A DNA stretch of 64,000 nt. It comes from JAHEEM01 sp036396795 (GTDB taxonomy: Bacteria > Pseudomonadota > Gammaproteobacteria > Steroidobacterales > Rariloculaceae). The first letter of the stretch is position 1, and each line of letters starts with the position of its first letter. The notes under the pieces were generated by a model. It saw only the letters and a program-made list of their open reading frames with translations, searched no databases and was not told the origin of the DNA. Below, piece by piece: positions 18,971 through 27,178 of the stretch. The position numbers and the translations under genes are program-made. The stretch covers positions 124,001 to 188,000 of the forward strand of contig DASWKF010000090.1 of the NCBI GenBank assembly GCA_036396795.1. The letters are read 5' to 3'.

Positions 18971-21373
18971 ATGGCTTACACGTTGATTGGTAAGAATTTC
19001 ACGCCGCCCGACATCCACGCCAAGGTCACAGGCCAAGCCAAGTACGCGGAGGATTTTCGTGCCGAGGGCATGGTGTTCTGCCGCTTGCTCACGAGCCCGG
19101 TGCCGCATGGCCGAGTCACCCGCCTGGATACCACCGCGCTTGATGGCATGGAGGGCGTCCTCGGCGTGCTCACGGCAGCCGAGGTGCCGAACCCGCCGGA
19201 TCCGGCGGATCCGATACTGACCGACGAGCCGAAGTTCGTCGGCCAGCCGATCCTCGCGGTCGCCGCGGTCGACGAGACCACCGCGGAGAACGCGATCGAG
19301 CGGATCCAAATCGAGTTCGAGACCTTGCCGTTCACGGTCGACCCGCTGCAAAGCCTCTATCCCGGCGGGCCCGATGCCAGGACCGAAGGCAATGTGGCCA
19401 ATCCCGGTGTCGAGACGCGCCGCGTCAAATGGACGGCGCGGGATTTCGCGGCCGTGGAGGAGGGCCAGCTGCCCATGGGCGAAGCGGCGCTCGAATGGTC
19501 CTACGGCGACGTCGAGGCCGGCTTCGAGCAGGCCGTGTTGACCTTGGACGAGAGCTTCGTGACCCAGGGATTGTCGCATCATTCCATGGAACCGCGCACG
19601 GCGATGGCCTATTGGGAAAACGGCAAGTGCATCTTGCACGCCTCCTCGCAGAGCCAGAGCTTCCCGGTGCCGGGCGTTGCAGAGTACATCGGCATTCCAC
19701 CCGAGGATCTGGTCTTCATCGCCGAGTTCTGCGGCGGTGGCTTCGGCTCCAAGGGCGGCGCCTACCCCTACGTCGCGATCCCTGCGCATATGTCACGGAA
19801 GATCGGACGGCCGGTCATGATGCGCATCAGCCGTAGCGAGGAAAACTTCATCGGCTCCGCGCGGCCCGGCTTTCAGGGCCGGATCAGGATGGGCTTCGCG
19901 GCCAGCGGCCGGTTGACGGCGGTCGATCTTTACATCGTGCAGGAAAACGGACCGAGCCGCGGCTTCAACGATTGGCGATCCGCCGCGGACGCGGTGTCGC
20001 TGGTCTACACGCCGCCGGCGATGCGTTTTCGCGGCATCCCGATCTTGACCAACACGCCGCCGCGCGGACCGCAACGCGGCCCGGGGCAGAATCAAATCGC
20101 GATGGCCGTGGAGCCGCTGCTCGACAAGGCGGCCAGGGAGCTCGGCATCGACCGGGTCGCGATACGCCGCATCAACGCGACCACGAATGAGACGCGCTAC
20201 GGCGGCGAGCAGAATTCGGTGACGAGCGCCTACCTGCAGGACGCCCTCGATCAGGGTGCGGCGGAGTTCGGCTGGCAACGGCGGCTCTCGAGCAGCGGGC
20301 AGCGCAACGGCAGCAAAGTGCGCGGGCTCGGCGTCGGGCAGGCGTACCATTCGGCCGGCTCCAGCGGATTCGACGGCCTCGTCAGGATCACGCCGGACGG
20401 CATGCTGCATATCCATACGGGTGTCGGCAACCTCGGCACGTACTCTCATACCGGCACTTCGCGCGTTGCCGCCGAGGTGTTGCGCTACGACTGGAGTCGG
20501 TGCGTCGTCGAGCGGGGCGACAGCCGCAAGCACTTGCCGTGGAATCTCGGCCAGTTCGGCAGCAATACCTCGTACACGATGACGCGCACCAACTATGTCG
20601 CCGCAATGGACGCGCTCGCCAAGCTCAAGGATATCGCCGCGACGGATCTCGGCGGCGCAGCCGACGATTACGACGTCGACGGCGAAGCCGTGTTCGCCAA
20701 GACCGATGCCAGCCGGCGCATGAGCTACGCACAAGCCGCGCAGCGTGCGATCGAGCTCGGCGGCCGCTACTCGGGCGAGGAAATGCCCGAGGATCTCAAC
20801 GAGATGACCAAGCGCTCGGTCACCGGTCTAGCCGGCAGCGGGCTCATCGGCGTCGCCAAGGACAATCTCGAGCGCAGCGGCACGGTTCCTGCGCTGGCCG
20901 TCGGTTTCATGGAGATCGAGCTCGACGTCGAGACCGGGCGCTGGGAGATTCTCGACTATCTCGGCGTCGCCGATTGCGGCACCGTGATTCACCCGATGGG
21001 CTTGGGTAATCAGGTCAACGGCGGCGCGGTCATGGGCGTCGGGCTTGCGACGACCGAAAGGCATATCTTTGATCCGCAGAACGGCTTGCCCGGAACTTGC
21101 GGGCTCTATCAGGCCAAGCCGCCGAGCTACCTCGACGTGCCGAGCGAGATGGCTTGGGCGGCGGTGGGGGCGCCCGACCCCGAGAATCCGATCGGCGCCA
21201 AAGGGATCGGCGAGCCGGTCCAGGGCTGTGCCGCCGCGGCGCTGTTGTGCGCGATCTCGGATGCGCTCGGCGGCCACGTCTTCAATCGCACGCCGGTGGT
21301 GCCCGACATGATCATCAACGCCGTCTCCGGCAGGCCGCAATCACACCGCCCACTCCAGGTGAACACGGCCTGA
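18971..21373 (+). CDS. Molybdopterin-binding large subunit of xanthine dehydrogenase family, copy 1
   Basis: The product is 800 residues; ATG 18971 follows a strong GGGGGAAA ribosome site. The N-terminal part (DIHAKVTGQAKYAEDF) is the aldehyde oxidase/xanthine dehydrogenase a/b hammerhead domain. The rest is the molybdenum domain, with FCGGGFGSKGG for the cofactor, NTPPRGPQRGPGQNQ, and the catalytic glutamate in AKGIGEPVQGCAAAAL. With a 2Fe-2S and an FAD subunit such proteins hydroxylate aldehydes or N-heterocycles with water. There is no leader; if the complex is exported it rides on the Tat tag of the small subunit. A paralogue lies at 22192, collinear over the whole length. Substrate unknown. 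Confidence 0.92.
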   Translation: MAYTLIGKNFTPPDIHAKVTGQAKYAEDFRAEGMVFCRLLTSPVPHGRVTRLDTTALDGMEGVLGVLTAAEVPNPPDPADPILTDEPKFVGQPILAVAAVDETTAENAIERIQIEFETLPFTVDPLQSLYPGGPDARTEGNVANPGVETRRVKWTARDFAAVEEGQLPMGEAALEWSYGDVEAGFEQAVLTLDESFVTQGLSHHSMEPRTAMAYWENGKCILHASSQSQSFPVPGVAEYIGIPPEDLVFIAEFCGGGFGSKGGAYPYVAIPAHMSRKIGRPVMMRISRSEENFIGSARPGFQGRIRMGFAASGRLTAVDLYIVQENGPSRGFNDWRSAADAVSLVYTPPAMRFRGIPILTNTPPRGPQRGPGQNQIAMAVEPLLDKAARELGIDRVAIRRINATTNETRYGGEQNSVTSAYLQDALDQGAAEFGWQRRLSSSGQRNGSKVRGLGVGQAYHSAGSSGFDGLVRITPDGMLHIHTGVGNLGTYSHTGTSRVAAEVLRYDWSRCVVERGDSRKHLPWNLGQFGSNTSYTMTRTNYVAAMDALAKLKDIAATDLGGAADDYDVDGEAVFAKTDASRRMSYAQAAQRAIELGGRYSGEEMPEDLNEMTKRSVTGLAGSGLIGVAKDNLERSGTVPALAVGFMEIELDVETGRWEILDYLGVADCGTVIHPMGLGNQVNGGAVMGVGLATTERHIFDPQNGLPGTCGLYQAKPPSYLDVPSEMAWAAVGAPDPENPIGAKGIGEPVQGCAAAALLCAISDALGGHVFNRTPVVPDMIINAVSGRPQSHRPLQVNTA

Positions 21374-21423
21374 GCGCTCATGATGCGGCGGGGATACCTA
21401 CTTTTCGAGCGCTCGCGGTCGCC

Positions 21424-21452
21424 TTGTTTGACTGCGGCTTTTCTCATAGGAT
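21424..21452 (+). promoter_or_regulatory. Candidate promoter of the 2Fe-2S subunit gene
   Basis: TTGTTT (21424-21429) and TAGGAT (21447-21452) are 17 bases apart. The segment from TTTCTCATAGG on matches the site at 18893 exactly for 16 bases. The start codon at 21501 is 48 bases further on. It would allow the second half of the locus to be transcribed independently of the first large subunit. Confidence 0.55.
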
Positions 21453-21500
21453 CGAGCGAAACGCTCTTGTGCAAAAAACGCCACTGGGGGAGATTCTCCA

Positions 21501-22187
21501 ATGTCCGACCAAGTTTCCGTTGACGTAAGCGCCGCGACCTCACTTCCGGAGCCCCGCTACGACACCGGTGGAGGGATCAGGGCCCTGGGACGCAGCCGGG
21601 CGTCACGGCGATCGTTCATCAAGGGCGTCATCGCCTCCGGCGCGGCGGTGTCCTCCGCCGGGTACGTGTTCGGCGGCTTGGGCGGCTGCTCGACCGAGCA
21701 GGCGGCGATGCCCGGCGGCGTCGAGCGTTTGATGAGCCTCAACGTCAACGGCGAGATGCGGCGCGTCGACGTGCTGCCGAATGAGACGCTGGCCATGACC
21801 CTGAGATACAAGCTCGGTCTCACCGGCACCAAGCTCGGCTGCGACCGTGGCGAATGCGGCGCTTGTACGGTCCTGATCGACGGCATCCCGAGCTATTCCT
21901 GCTCGACCCTGACGCATGCGACACGCAGCAAGGGCGTTCGGACCATCGAAGGGCTCGAGAGCCCCAACGGCGAGCTGCATCCGGTGCAGCAGGCGATGAT
22001 CGACGAGCTCGGCCCGCAGTGCGGTTTTTGCACGCCGGGGCAGATCATGTCCGCGGTCGGCTTGCTCGAGGCCAACCCGAGTCCGACCCGCGACGAGGTA
22101 CGCCGCGCCCTGTCGGGCAATCTGTGCCGTTGCGGCGCCTACGATCACTACCTCAATTCGGTGATGCGCGCGGCGCAGGGGACTTAG
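21501..22187 (+). CDS. Tat-exported 2Fe-2S subunit of molybdenum hydroxylase
   Basis: The product is 228 residues; ATG 21501 has GGGGGAG eight bases before. Residues 35-42 are SRRSFIKG, a twin-arginine motif, followed by a hydrophobic stretch and a Cys at 63 (LGGCS) that could even be a lipobox. The ferredoxin domain has C114, C119, C122, C134 and the alpha-helical domain C174, C177, C209, C211, all eight ligands of the two clusters. It passes electrons from the Mo centre to FAD or an external acceptor. The leader means the folded complex is probably periplasmic. It lies between the two large-subunit copies. Confidence 0.93.
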   Translation: MSDQVSVDVSAATSLPEPRYDTGGGIRALGRSRASRRSFIKGVIASGAAVSSAGYVFGGLGGCSTEQAAMPGGVERLMSLNVNGEMRRVDVLPNETLAMTLRYKLGLTGTKLGCDRGECGACTVLIDGIPSYSCSTLTHATRSKGVRTIEGLESPNGELHPVQQAMIDELGPQCGFCTPGQIMSAVGLLEANPSPTRDEVRRALSGNLCRCGAYDHYLNSVMRAAQGT

Positions 22188-22191
22188 GAAA

Positions 22192-24588
22192 ATGGCCTGG
22201 AACCTGATCGGCAAGAATTTCACGCCGCCGGACATACGCGCCAAGGTTACGGGGCAGGCGAAGTACGCGGAAGACTTCCGTGCCGAAGGCATGGTCTTCG
22301 CGCGCATGCTCACGAGCCCGATGCCCCACGCAATGATCCGCAACATCGATACCTCCGCCATCGACACGATGGAGGGTGTGATCGGTGTTTTGACGGCGAA
22401 CGACGAAGGCGTCGGCGAGCTGTTGACCAACGAGCCGAAATACGTCGGCGATCCGATACTCGCGGTCGCCGCCATCGACGAGACGACTGCCGAGAACGCG
22501 ATCGAGAGGATCGAGATCGATTTCGAGCCGCTGCCTTTCACGGTCGATCCGCTGGAGAGCCTCTATCCGGGCGGCCCGGACGGGCGCGCCGACGGCAACA
22601 ACATCGGCGGCGGGCGAACCGGTATCGAGCCGCGCCGCGTGAAGTGGACCGCACGTGATTTCGCGGCCGTCAGGGAAGACCAGCTGCCGATGGGCGAGGC
22701 CGCCGTCGAGTGGGCCTACGGCGACATCCAGGCCGGCTTCGCGGAAGCCGCGCTCGTGATCGACGAAACTTTCGTCACTGCGGGCAACTCGCACATGTCG
22801 ATGGAGCCGCGCACCGCGATGGCCTACTGGGAGAACGGCAAGTGCTACGTCCACTCCGGGAGCCAGAGCCTGACCGCGTCGCTGCCGGCGATCGCCAGTC
22901 AGCTCGGTGTCGGGCTCGAGGATTTCGTTTATATCAATGAGTACTGCGGCGGCGGTTTCGGCTCCAAGGGCACGCCGGGGCAAACGGTCGGGATCGCCGC
23001 GCATCTGTCGAAGAAGATCTCCCGCCCGGTGATGCTGCGCGTGAGCCGCCAAGAGGAGTTCTACATCGGCTCGGCCCGCGGCAGCCTTCAGGGCCGCGCG
23101 CGGATGGGCTTTCGCGCCGACGGCAAGATCACGGCCGTGGACTTTTCGGTCGTGCAGGACGGCGGCGGCAACGGTGGGTTCCAGGATGCCGGCGACGCCG
23201 CGCAGGCCATCACGGTCATCTATCAGCCGCTCAGCATGCGCTTCCGCGGCATCCCCGTAATGACCAATACGACGCCGCGCGGCCCGCAGCGCGGCCCCGG
23301 TCAGAACCAGATCGCCGCCGCGCTCGAGCCGCTCGTCGATCGCGCCGCACGCGAGCTCGGGCTCGACCGGCTGGCGATTCGCAAGCTCAACGCTCCGGAC
23401 AACGACGCTCGCGTCGGCGGCGACCAGGTCCCGATTTCGAGCGCGTATCTAGCGAACGCATTGGACCAAGGCGCGGCGCTGTTCAACTGGGAACAGCAAC
23501 GTCAACGCAGCGGCCAGCGCAACGGCTCGAAAGTCTACGGCGTCGGCATCGGCTCGGCGTATCACGACGTCGGCCGAACGGGCTATGACGGGCTTTGCGT
23601 GCTCACGCCGGACGGCAAGCTGCATCTGCACAGCGGCGTCGGCAACCTCGGCACGTACTCCTATGCGAGCACGACGCGCGCCTGCGCCGAGATGCTCAAT
23701 ATGGACTGGGAGAACTGCATCATCCATCAGGGCAGCAATGCGAAGTTCCTGCCGCGTGCGTCCACACAGACCGGCAGCAACACCTCGTGGACGATGAGCC
23801 GCACGAACTACGTCGCGGGCATGGACGCGCTCGGGAAGCTCAAAGAGATCGCGGCGATGGACATAGGCGGCGCACCCGAGGACTATGACGTCGACGGGAC
23901 ACGCGTTTTCCGCGTCGACAACCCGGAGCAGCATTTGACCTATGCGCAGGCGGCGCAGCGGGCGATCGAGCTCGGTGGGCGGTACTCGGGCGAGGAACCG
24001 CCGGAAGATATCCACGAGATCACCAAGATCGCGGTTCGCGGCGTGGCCGGCACCGGCTTGGTCGGCGTGGCGAAGGACACGCTGCGGATGGAAGGCGACA
24101 TTCCGGCGCTCGCTTGCGGCTTTGCTGCAGTCGAGGTCGACGTCGAGACCGGCAAGGTCGAGGTCGTCGACTACGTCGCGATCGCCGATTGCGGCACCGT
24201 GTTCCACCCGCAGGGCCTGGCTCAACAGATGAAGGGCGGCGGCGTATGGGGCATGGGCTTCGCTCTGTTCGAGCGTCAGATCTACGATCCGCAGAACGGC
24301 CTGCCGGGCAACTCGAGCTTCCTGCAGTGCAAGCCGGCGACCTATCTCGATATTCCGTCCACGGTACGCTGGGATGCGGTCGATATCGCCGATCCGCAGA
24401 ACCCCGTCGGCGCCCGAGGCATCGGCGAGCCGCCGATGGGAGCCGCGGCAGCGGCGGTGTTGTGCGCGATTTCCGATGCCCTCGGCGGGCACGTCTTCAA
24501 TCGCGTGCCGGTCGTCCCGGACATGATCGTCAACCACGTAGCGGGCAGAGAGCAGTCGACGCCGCCGCTAAAGCTACACACAGCATAA
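22192..24588 (+). CDS. Molybdopterin-binding large subunit of xanthine dehydrogenase family, copy 2
   Basis: The product is 798 residues and begins 4 bases after the small subunit gene. It is closely related to copy 1 from end to end: DIRAKVTGQAKYAEDFRAEGMVFAR, CGGGFGSKGTPGQTVG, NTTPRGPQRGPGQNQ and ARGIGEPPMGAAAAAV, with the catalytic Glu kept. The most different parts are the segment after residue 70 (NDEGVGELLT against NPPDPADPILT) and residues around 325 (GGGNGGFQDAGDAAQA against ENGPSRGFNDWRSAAD), near the substrate channel in related enzymes. It could be an alternative catalytic subunit or part of a mixed dimer. Confidence 0.92.
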   Translation: MAWNLIGKNFTPPDIRAKVTGQAKYAEDFRAEGMVFARMLTSPMPHAMIRNIDTSAIDTMEGVIGVLTANDEGVGELLTNEPKYVGDPILAVAAIDETTAENAIERIEIDFEPLPFTVDPLESLYPGGPDGRADGNNIGGGRTGIEPRRVKWTARDFAAVREDQLPMGEAAVEWAYGDIQAGFAEAALVIDETFVTAGNSHMSMEPRTAMAYWENGKCYVHSGSQSLTASLPAIASQLGVGLEDFVYINEYCGGGFGSKGTPGQTVGIAAHLSKKISRPVMLRVSRQEEFYIGSARGSLQGRARMGFRADGKITAVDFSVVQDGGGNGGFQDAGDAAQAITVIYQPLSMRFRGIPVMTNTTPRGPQRGPGQNQIAAALEPLVDRAARELGLDRLAIRKLNAPDNDARVGGDQVPISSAYLANALDQGAALFNWEQQRQRSGQRNGSKVYGVGIGSAYHDVGRTGYDGLCVLTPDGKLHLHSGVGNLGTYSYASTTRACAEMLNMDWENCIIHQGSNAKFLPRASTQTGSNTSWTMSRTNYVAGMDALGKLKEIAAMDIGGAPEDYDVDGTRVFRVDNPEQHLTYAQAAQRAIELGGRYSGEEPPEDIHEITKIAVRGVAGTGLVGVAKDTLRMEGDIPALACGFAAVEVDVETGKVEVVDYVAIADCGTVFHPQGLAQQMKGGGVWGMGFALFERQIYDPQNGLPGNSSFLQCKPATYLDIPSTVRWDAVDIADPQNPVGARGIGEPPMGAAAAAVLCAISDALGGHVFNRVPVVPDMIVNHVAGREQSTPPLKLHTA

Positions 24589-24601
24589 GGAGCATCTCGC
24601 T

Positions 24602-25591
24602 ATGTCAAAAGACATGATGCCGCATTTCGAGTTGTACCAGCCGGACTCCGTGGAGACCGCGCTGGATCTGCTGGGTCGCTTCGGGGAAGACGGCTGGGCG
24701 ATGGCGGGCGGTCACGACACGCTGGGATGGTTCAAGGACCGGGCCAAGTACTCGCCCAATGTCGTCGATCTCGGCGGTATCGCGGCGTTGCGCGGTATCC
24801 GGGAAATCGAGGGCGGGGTGGAGATCGGCGCGATGACGACGCTCACCGAGATCGAGAACAACGAGCTGATTCGCTCCCGTTTCGGCCTCCTAGCGGAAGC
24901 TGCGAGCCACGTCGCGAGCCCACAAATTCGCAACGCCGGCACGATAGGCGGCAATCTCAACCAGGACACGCGTTGCTGGTACTACCGCTACGGCGTCGAT
25001 TGCTACCGCGCCGGCGGAAACACCTGCTATGCGGACACGCCTGAGGGGCAGAACCGCGAGCACTGCCTCTGGGGTGCGGACCGCTGCATCGCAGTTTCGC
25101 CCTCCGATCTGGCACCCACGATGGTCGCTCTGGACGCGCGCATGGTCGTGCGCGGCGCCGCCGGCGAGCGCGAGGTCGCCGCCGAGGACTATTTCATCGG
25201 CCCGGACATCGACATAGAGCGCATGACGATCATCGGGCCCGGCGAGCTCATGACTGCGGTGCGTCTGCCCGCGGAGTGGGCCGGGGCTCGCTTTTATTTC
25301 GAGAAGGTCGCCGACCGCAACACCTGGGATTTCCCGCTGGTGAACATCGCCAGCGCGATGTTCGTCGAGGGCGGCGTCATCTCGCGGATCAGGATGGCGG
25401 CCGGTGCCGTGCAGTGCGTGCCGAGGCGTCTGACAGTCGTCGAGGAGGTCGTGGCGGGCAGTGCGCCCGACGAGGAGACTGCGGCGCTTGCGGGGCAGGC
25501 GGCCGTTCGTGGAGCCACGCCGCTCAACTTCAATCATTTCAAGATCCCACTGCTCGAGAACCTCGTCAAACGCGCGATACGGGACGCCTAA
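24602..25591 (+). CDS. FAD-binding subunit of molybdenum hydroxylase (CoxM type)
   Basis: The product is 329 residues; AAGGAG lies 12 bases before ATG 24602. The FAD PCMH fold shows WAMAGGHDTLGWFKDR and ASPQIRNAGTIGGNLNQDTRCWYYR, the TIGGNL pyrophosphate motif. An inserted cysteine-rich segment (CWYYRYGVDCYRAGGNTCY and GQNREHCLWGADRC) resembles that of 4-hydroxybenzoyl-CoA reductase-like FAD subunits, where such an insertion can hold an extra Fe-S cluster; that role here is inference. It ends the four-gene locus. Without its own leader it would need the Tat tag of the small subunit if the complex is exported. Confidence 0.9.
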   Translation: MSKDMMPHFELYQPDSVETALDLLGRFGEDGWAMAGGHDTLGWFKDRAKYSPNVVDLGGIAALRGIREIEGGVEIGAMTTLTEIENNELIRSRFGLLAEAASHVASPQIRNAGTIGGNLNQDTRCWYYRYGVDCYRAGGNTCYADTPEGQNREHCLWGADRCIAVSPSDLAPTMVALDARMVVRGAAGEREVAAEDYFIGPDIDIERMTIIGPGELMTAVRLPAEWAGARFYFEKVADRNTWDFPLVNIASAMFVEGGVISRIRMAAGAVQCVPRRLTVVEEVVAGSAPDEETAALAGQAAVRGATPLNFNHFKIPLLENLVKRAIRDA

Positions 25592-25668
25592 ACCCGATCT
25601 TCCCCCGTGCCACCTGGCGCGGGGGGTTGTGGCCGTCAGGCCGGCTGTTGTCCGATAAGGGGGACGTG

Positions 25669-26709
25669 GTGCGACAGCTGAAGGTCATTGCCGTGGCTCT
25701 GTGCCTGGCCTCGCCGGTGGCTGCGCATCATAGCGATGCCGGTGTCGACATGCAGGCGCTCGTGACCGTCGAAGGCCGAGTCACCGAGTTCAACTGGCGC
25801 AATCCCCACGTTTACTTCACCGTCGAGACGAATGGCGCCGCCGAGCCTTCGGTCGAGTGGGAATTTCAGCTCGGCTCAACGATCACGGTCACGCGCATGG
25901 GCTGGACTGCCGATTCGCTGCGGGCCGGCGACCTCGTGACGGTTCGCGCGCACCCGGCGGAAAATGGACGTCCTTACGGAATTCTCGAGGCCGTATGGAA
26001 GGAAGACGGGGCGTTGCCGGCGTCATTCGCGAGTGGCTCGAGCGAACCACAGCTCGAGCGCCCCGATGCGATCGAGAGCGCGACGACGCTCGAGGGCATC
26101 TGGATGGCGGATACCTCGAAGCTCGTGAGCTACCCCGGGGGCTTCGACGGATTCTTCGACGCCGAGCTCGAGCTGACGGAGAAGGGCGCGGCGGCCAAGG
26201 CGGCGTACGACCCCTTTTCCGAGGAGAACCCGGAAACGACATGCGTCGGCCGTCCCACACCGGCCATGATCATGTCCTCCGGGATCTATCCGCTACAGAT
26301 CGAGCTCGACGAAGCCCGGGAGATTGTTTTCATCAGAAGTGAGTTCTGGGACGAGGAGCGCGTCGTCTACATGGACGGCCGCGGGCATCCCGACGCCGGC
26401 GAGCGTCAGCCGTCGGGTCACTCGATCGGACGGCGGGACGGCAACGTCCTGGTCGTCGACACGACGAATTTCAGCGACCATCGATCGCCTTACCAGATCG
26501 GTGTCCCGTCCGGAGCTCAAAAGCACGTGGTCGAGCGCTACCGCCTGACCGAAGCCGGGACCCGGATCGTCGTCGAGTTCACGCTCGAGGATCCGGAATA
26601 CATCGCTGTACCCTTGACGCATTCGCGGGAGCTTATCCACTCGCCGCACATGCAGTTTTCACGGTTCAATTGCGATCCCGAGGCGACGCGGCGATTTGCG
26701 ATTCAGTAG
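25669..26709 (+). CDS. Secreted fusion of DUF6152 and DLxGVW-family domains
   Basis: Start GTG 25669 follows AAGGGGGAC and gives 346 residues with a signal peptide (LKVIAVALCLASPVAA). The mature N-terminus is DUF6152: HHSDAGVDMQALVTVEG, then VTEFNWRNPHVYFTVE. From about residue 135 it turns into the DLxGVW fold: TTLEGIWMADTSKL, then ERVVYMDGRGHPDAGERQPSGHSIGRRDGNVLVVDTTNF and VVEFTLEDPEYI, closest to the protein at 8715. Elsewhere in the window these domains are separate adjacent genes. The fusion strongly suggests that the domains contact each other in the periplasm. It is 77 bases after the FAD subunit gene. Activity unknown. Confidence 0.85.
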   Translation: MRQLKVIAVALCLASPVAAHHSDAGVDMQALVTVEGRVTEFNWRNPHVYFTVETNGAAEPSVEWEFQLGSTITVTRMGWTADSLRAGDLVTVRAHPAENGRPYGILEAVWKEDGALPASFASGSSEPQLERPDAIESATTLEGIWMADTSKLVSYPGGFDGFFDAELELTEKGAAAKAAYDPFSEENPETTCVGRPTPAMIMSSGIYPLQIELDEAREIVFIRSEFWDEERVVYMDGRGHPDAGERQPSGHSIGRRDGNVLVVDTTNFSDHRSPYQIGVPSGAQKHVVERYRLTEAGTRIVVEFTLEDPEYIAVPLTHSRELIHSPHMQFSRFNCDPEATRRFAIQ

Positions 26710-26714
26710 TCGGC

Positions 26715-26846
26715 TCAGATCGTAAGCCAAGCGCTCGCGACCGCGAGCCCGGCGATGACGGCGGTGCTTGCCAGGGTGAGGATCAATATGCCGAGCGGCT
26801 CGCCCGCCGGCATCGACAATTCGACTTTCGGCCTTCCCACGTCCAT
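26715..26846 (-). CDS. Small single-span membrane protein, 43 residues
   Basis: ATG 26846 is preceded by a near-perfect ribosome site (GGAGG, 4 bases before the start). The product has a polar start (MDVGRPKVELSMPAGE) and one long hydrophobic helix (PLGILILTLASTAVIAGLAVASAWL), ending three residues later. A longer frame from TTG 27179 reads as unlikely protein. It converges with the fusion gene, 5 bases apart. No family recognised; the ribosome site and composition are the only support. Confidence 0.5.
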   Translation of the reverse strand: MDVGRPKVELSMPAGEPLGILILTLASTAVIAGLAVASAWLTI

Positions 26847-27178
26847 TGTGCCTCCGAACCGACTGTGCTCCCGCGGATCCACTCTGGTGGGCAGAACCGG
26901 TCGCAGATCAGATATCTCGTAAGATCGGGGGGAGCCTAAGCGGATACACTGCGACCGACCCTGCCCAGTAATGCTTAAGCAAGACCTGTGCCAACCCACA
27001 GACCGCGTAAATGCAGGGTTTGCCGCTCCGCATTGCCCTGAAATCGGGCAGCCGGATTGCGGCACGCCCCGTTTCGGCGCTGTTTCATCGTGAATAGGCG
27101 AGGCGCGCGGCCTGTATACTCGCGGCACGGGGAACGGGTGCACGCTCCCGGGCCCGGCTTCGAGGGGGACCGTCGCCA
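26847..27178. other. Intergenic region, 332 bases, two divergent starts
   Basis: The region lies between the small membrane protein (minus) and the serine hydrolase (plus). It holds TATACT at 27115-27120 as a possible -10 box for the plus-strand gene, without a convincing -35 box, and the GAGGGGG ribosome site at 27162. I see no gene, RNA or strong inverted repeat in the rest. Confidence 0.4.
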
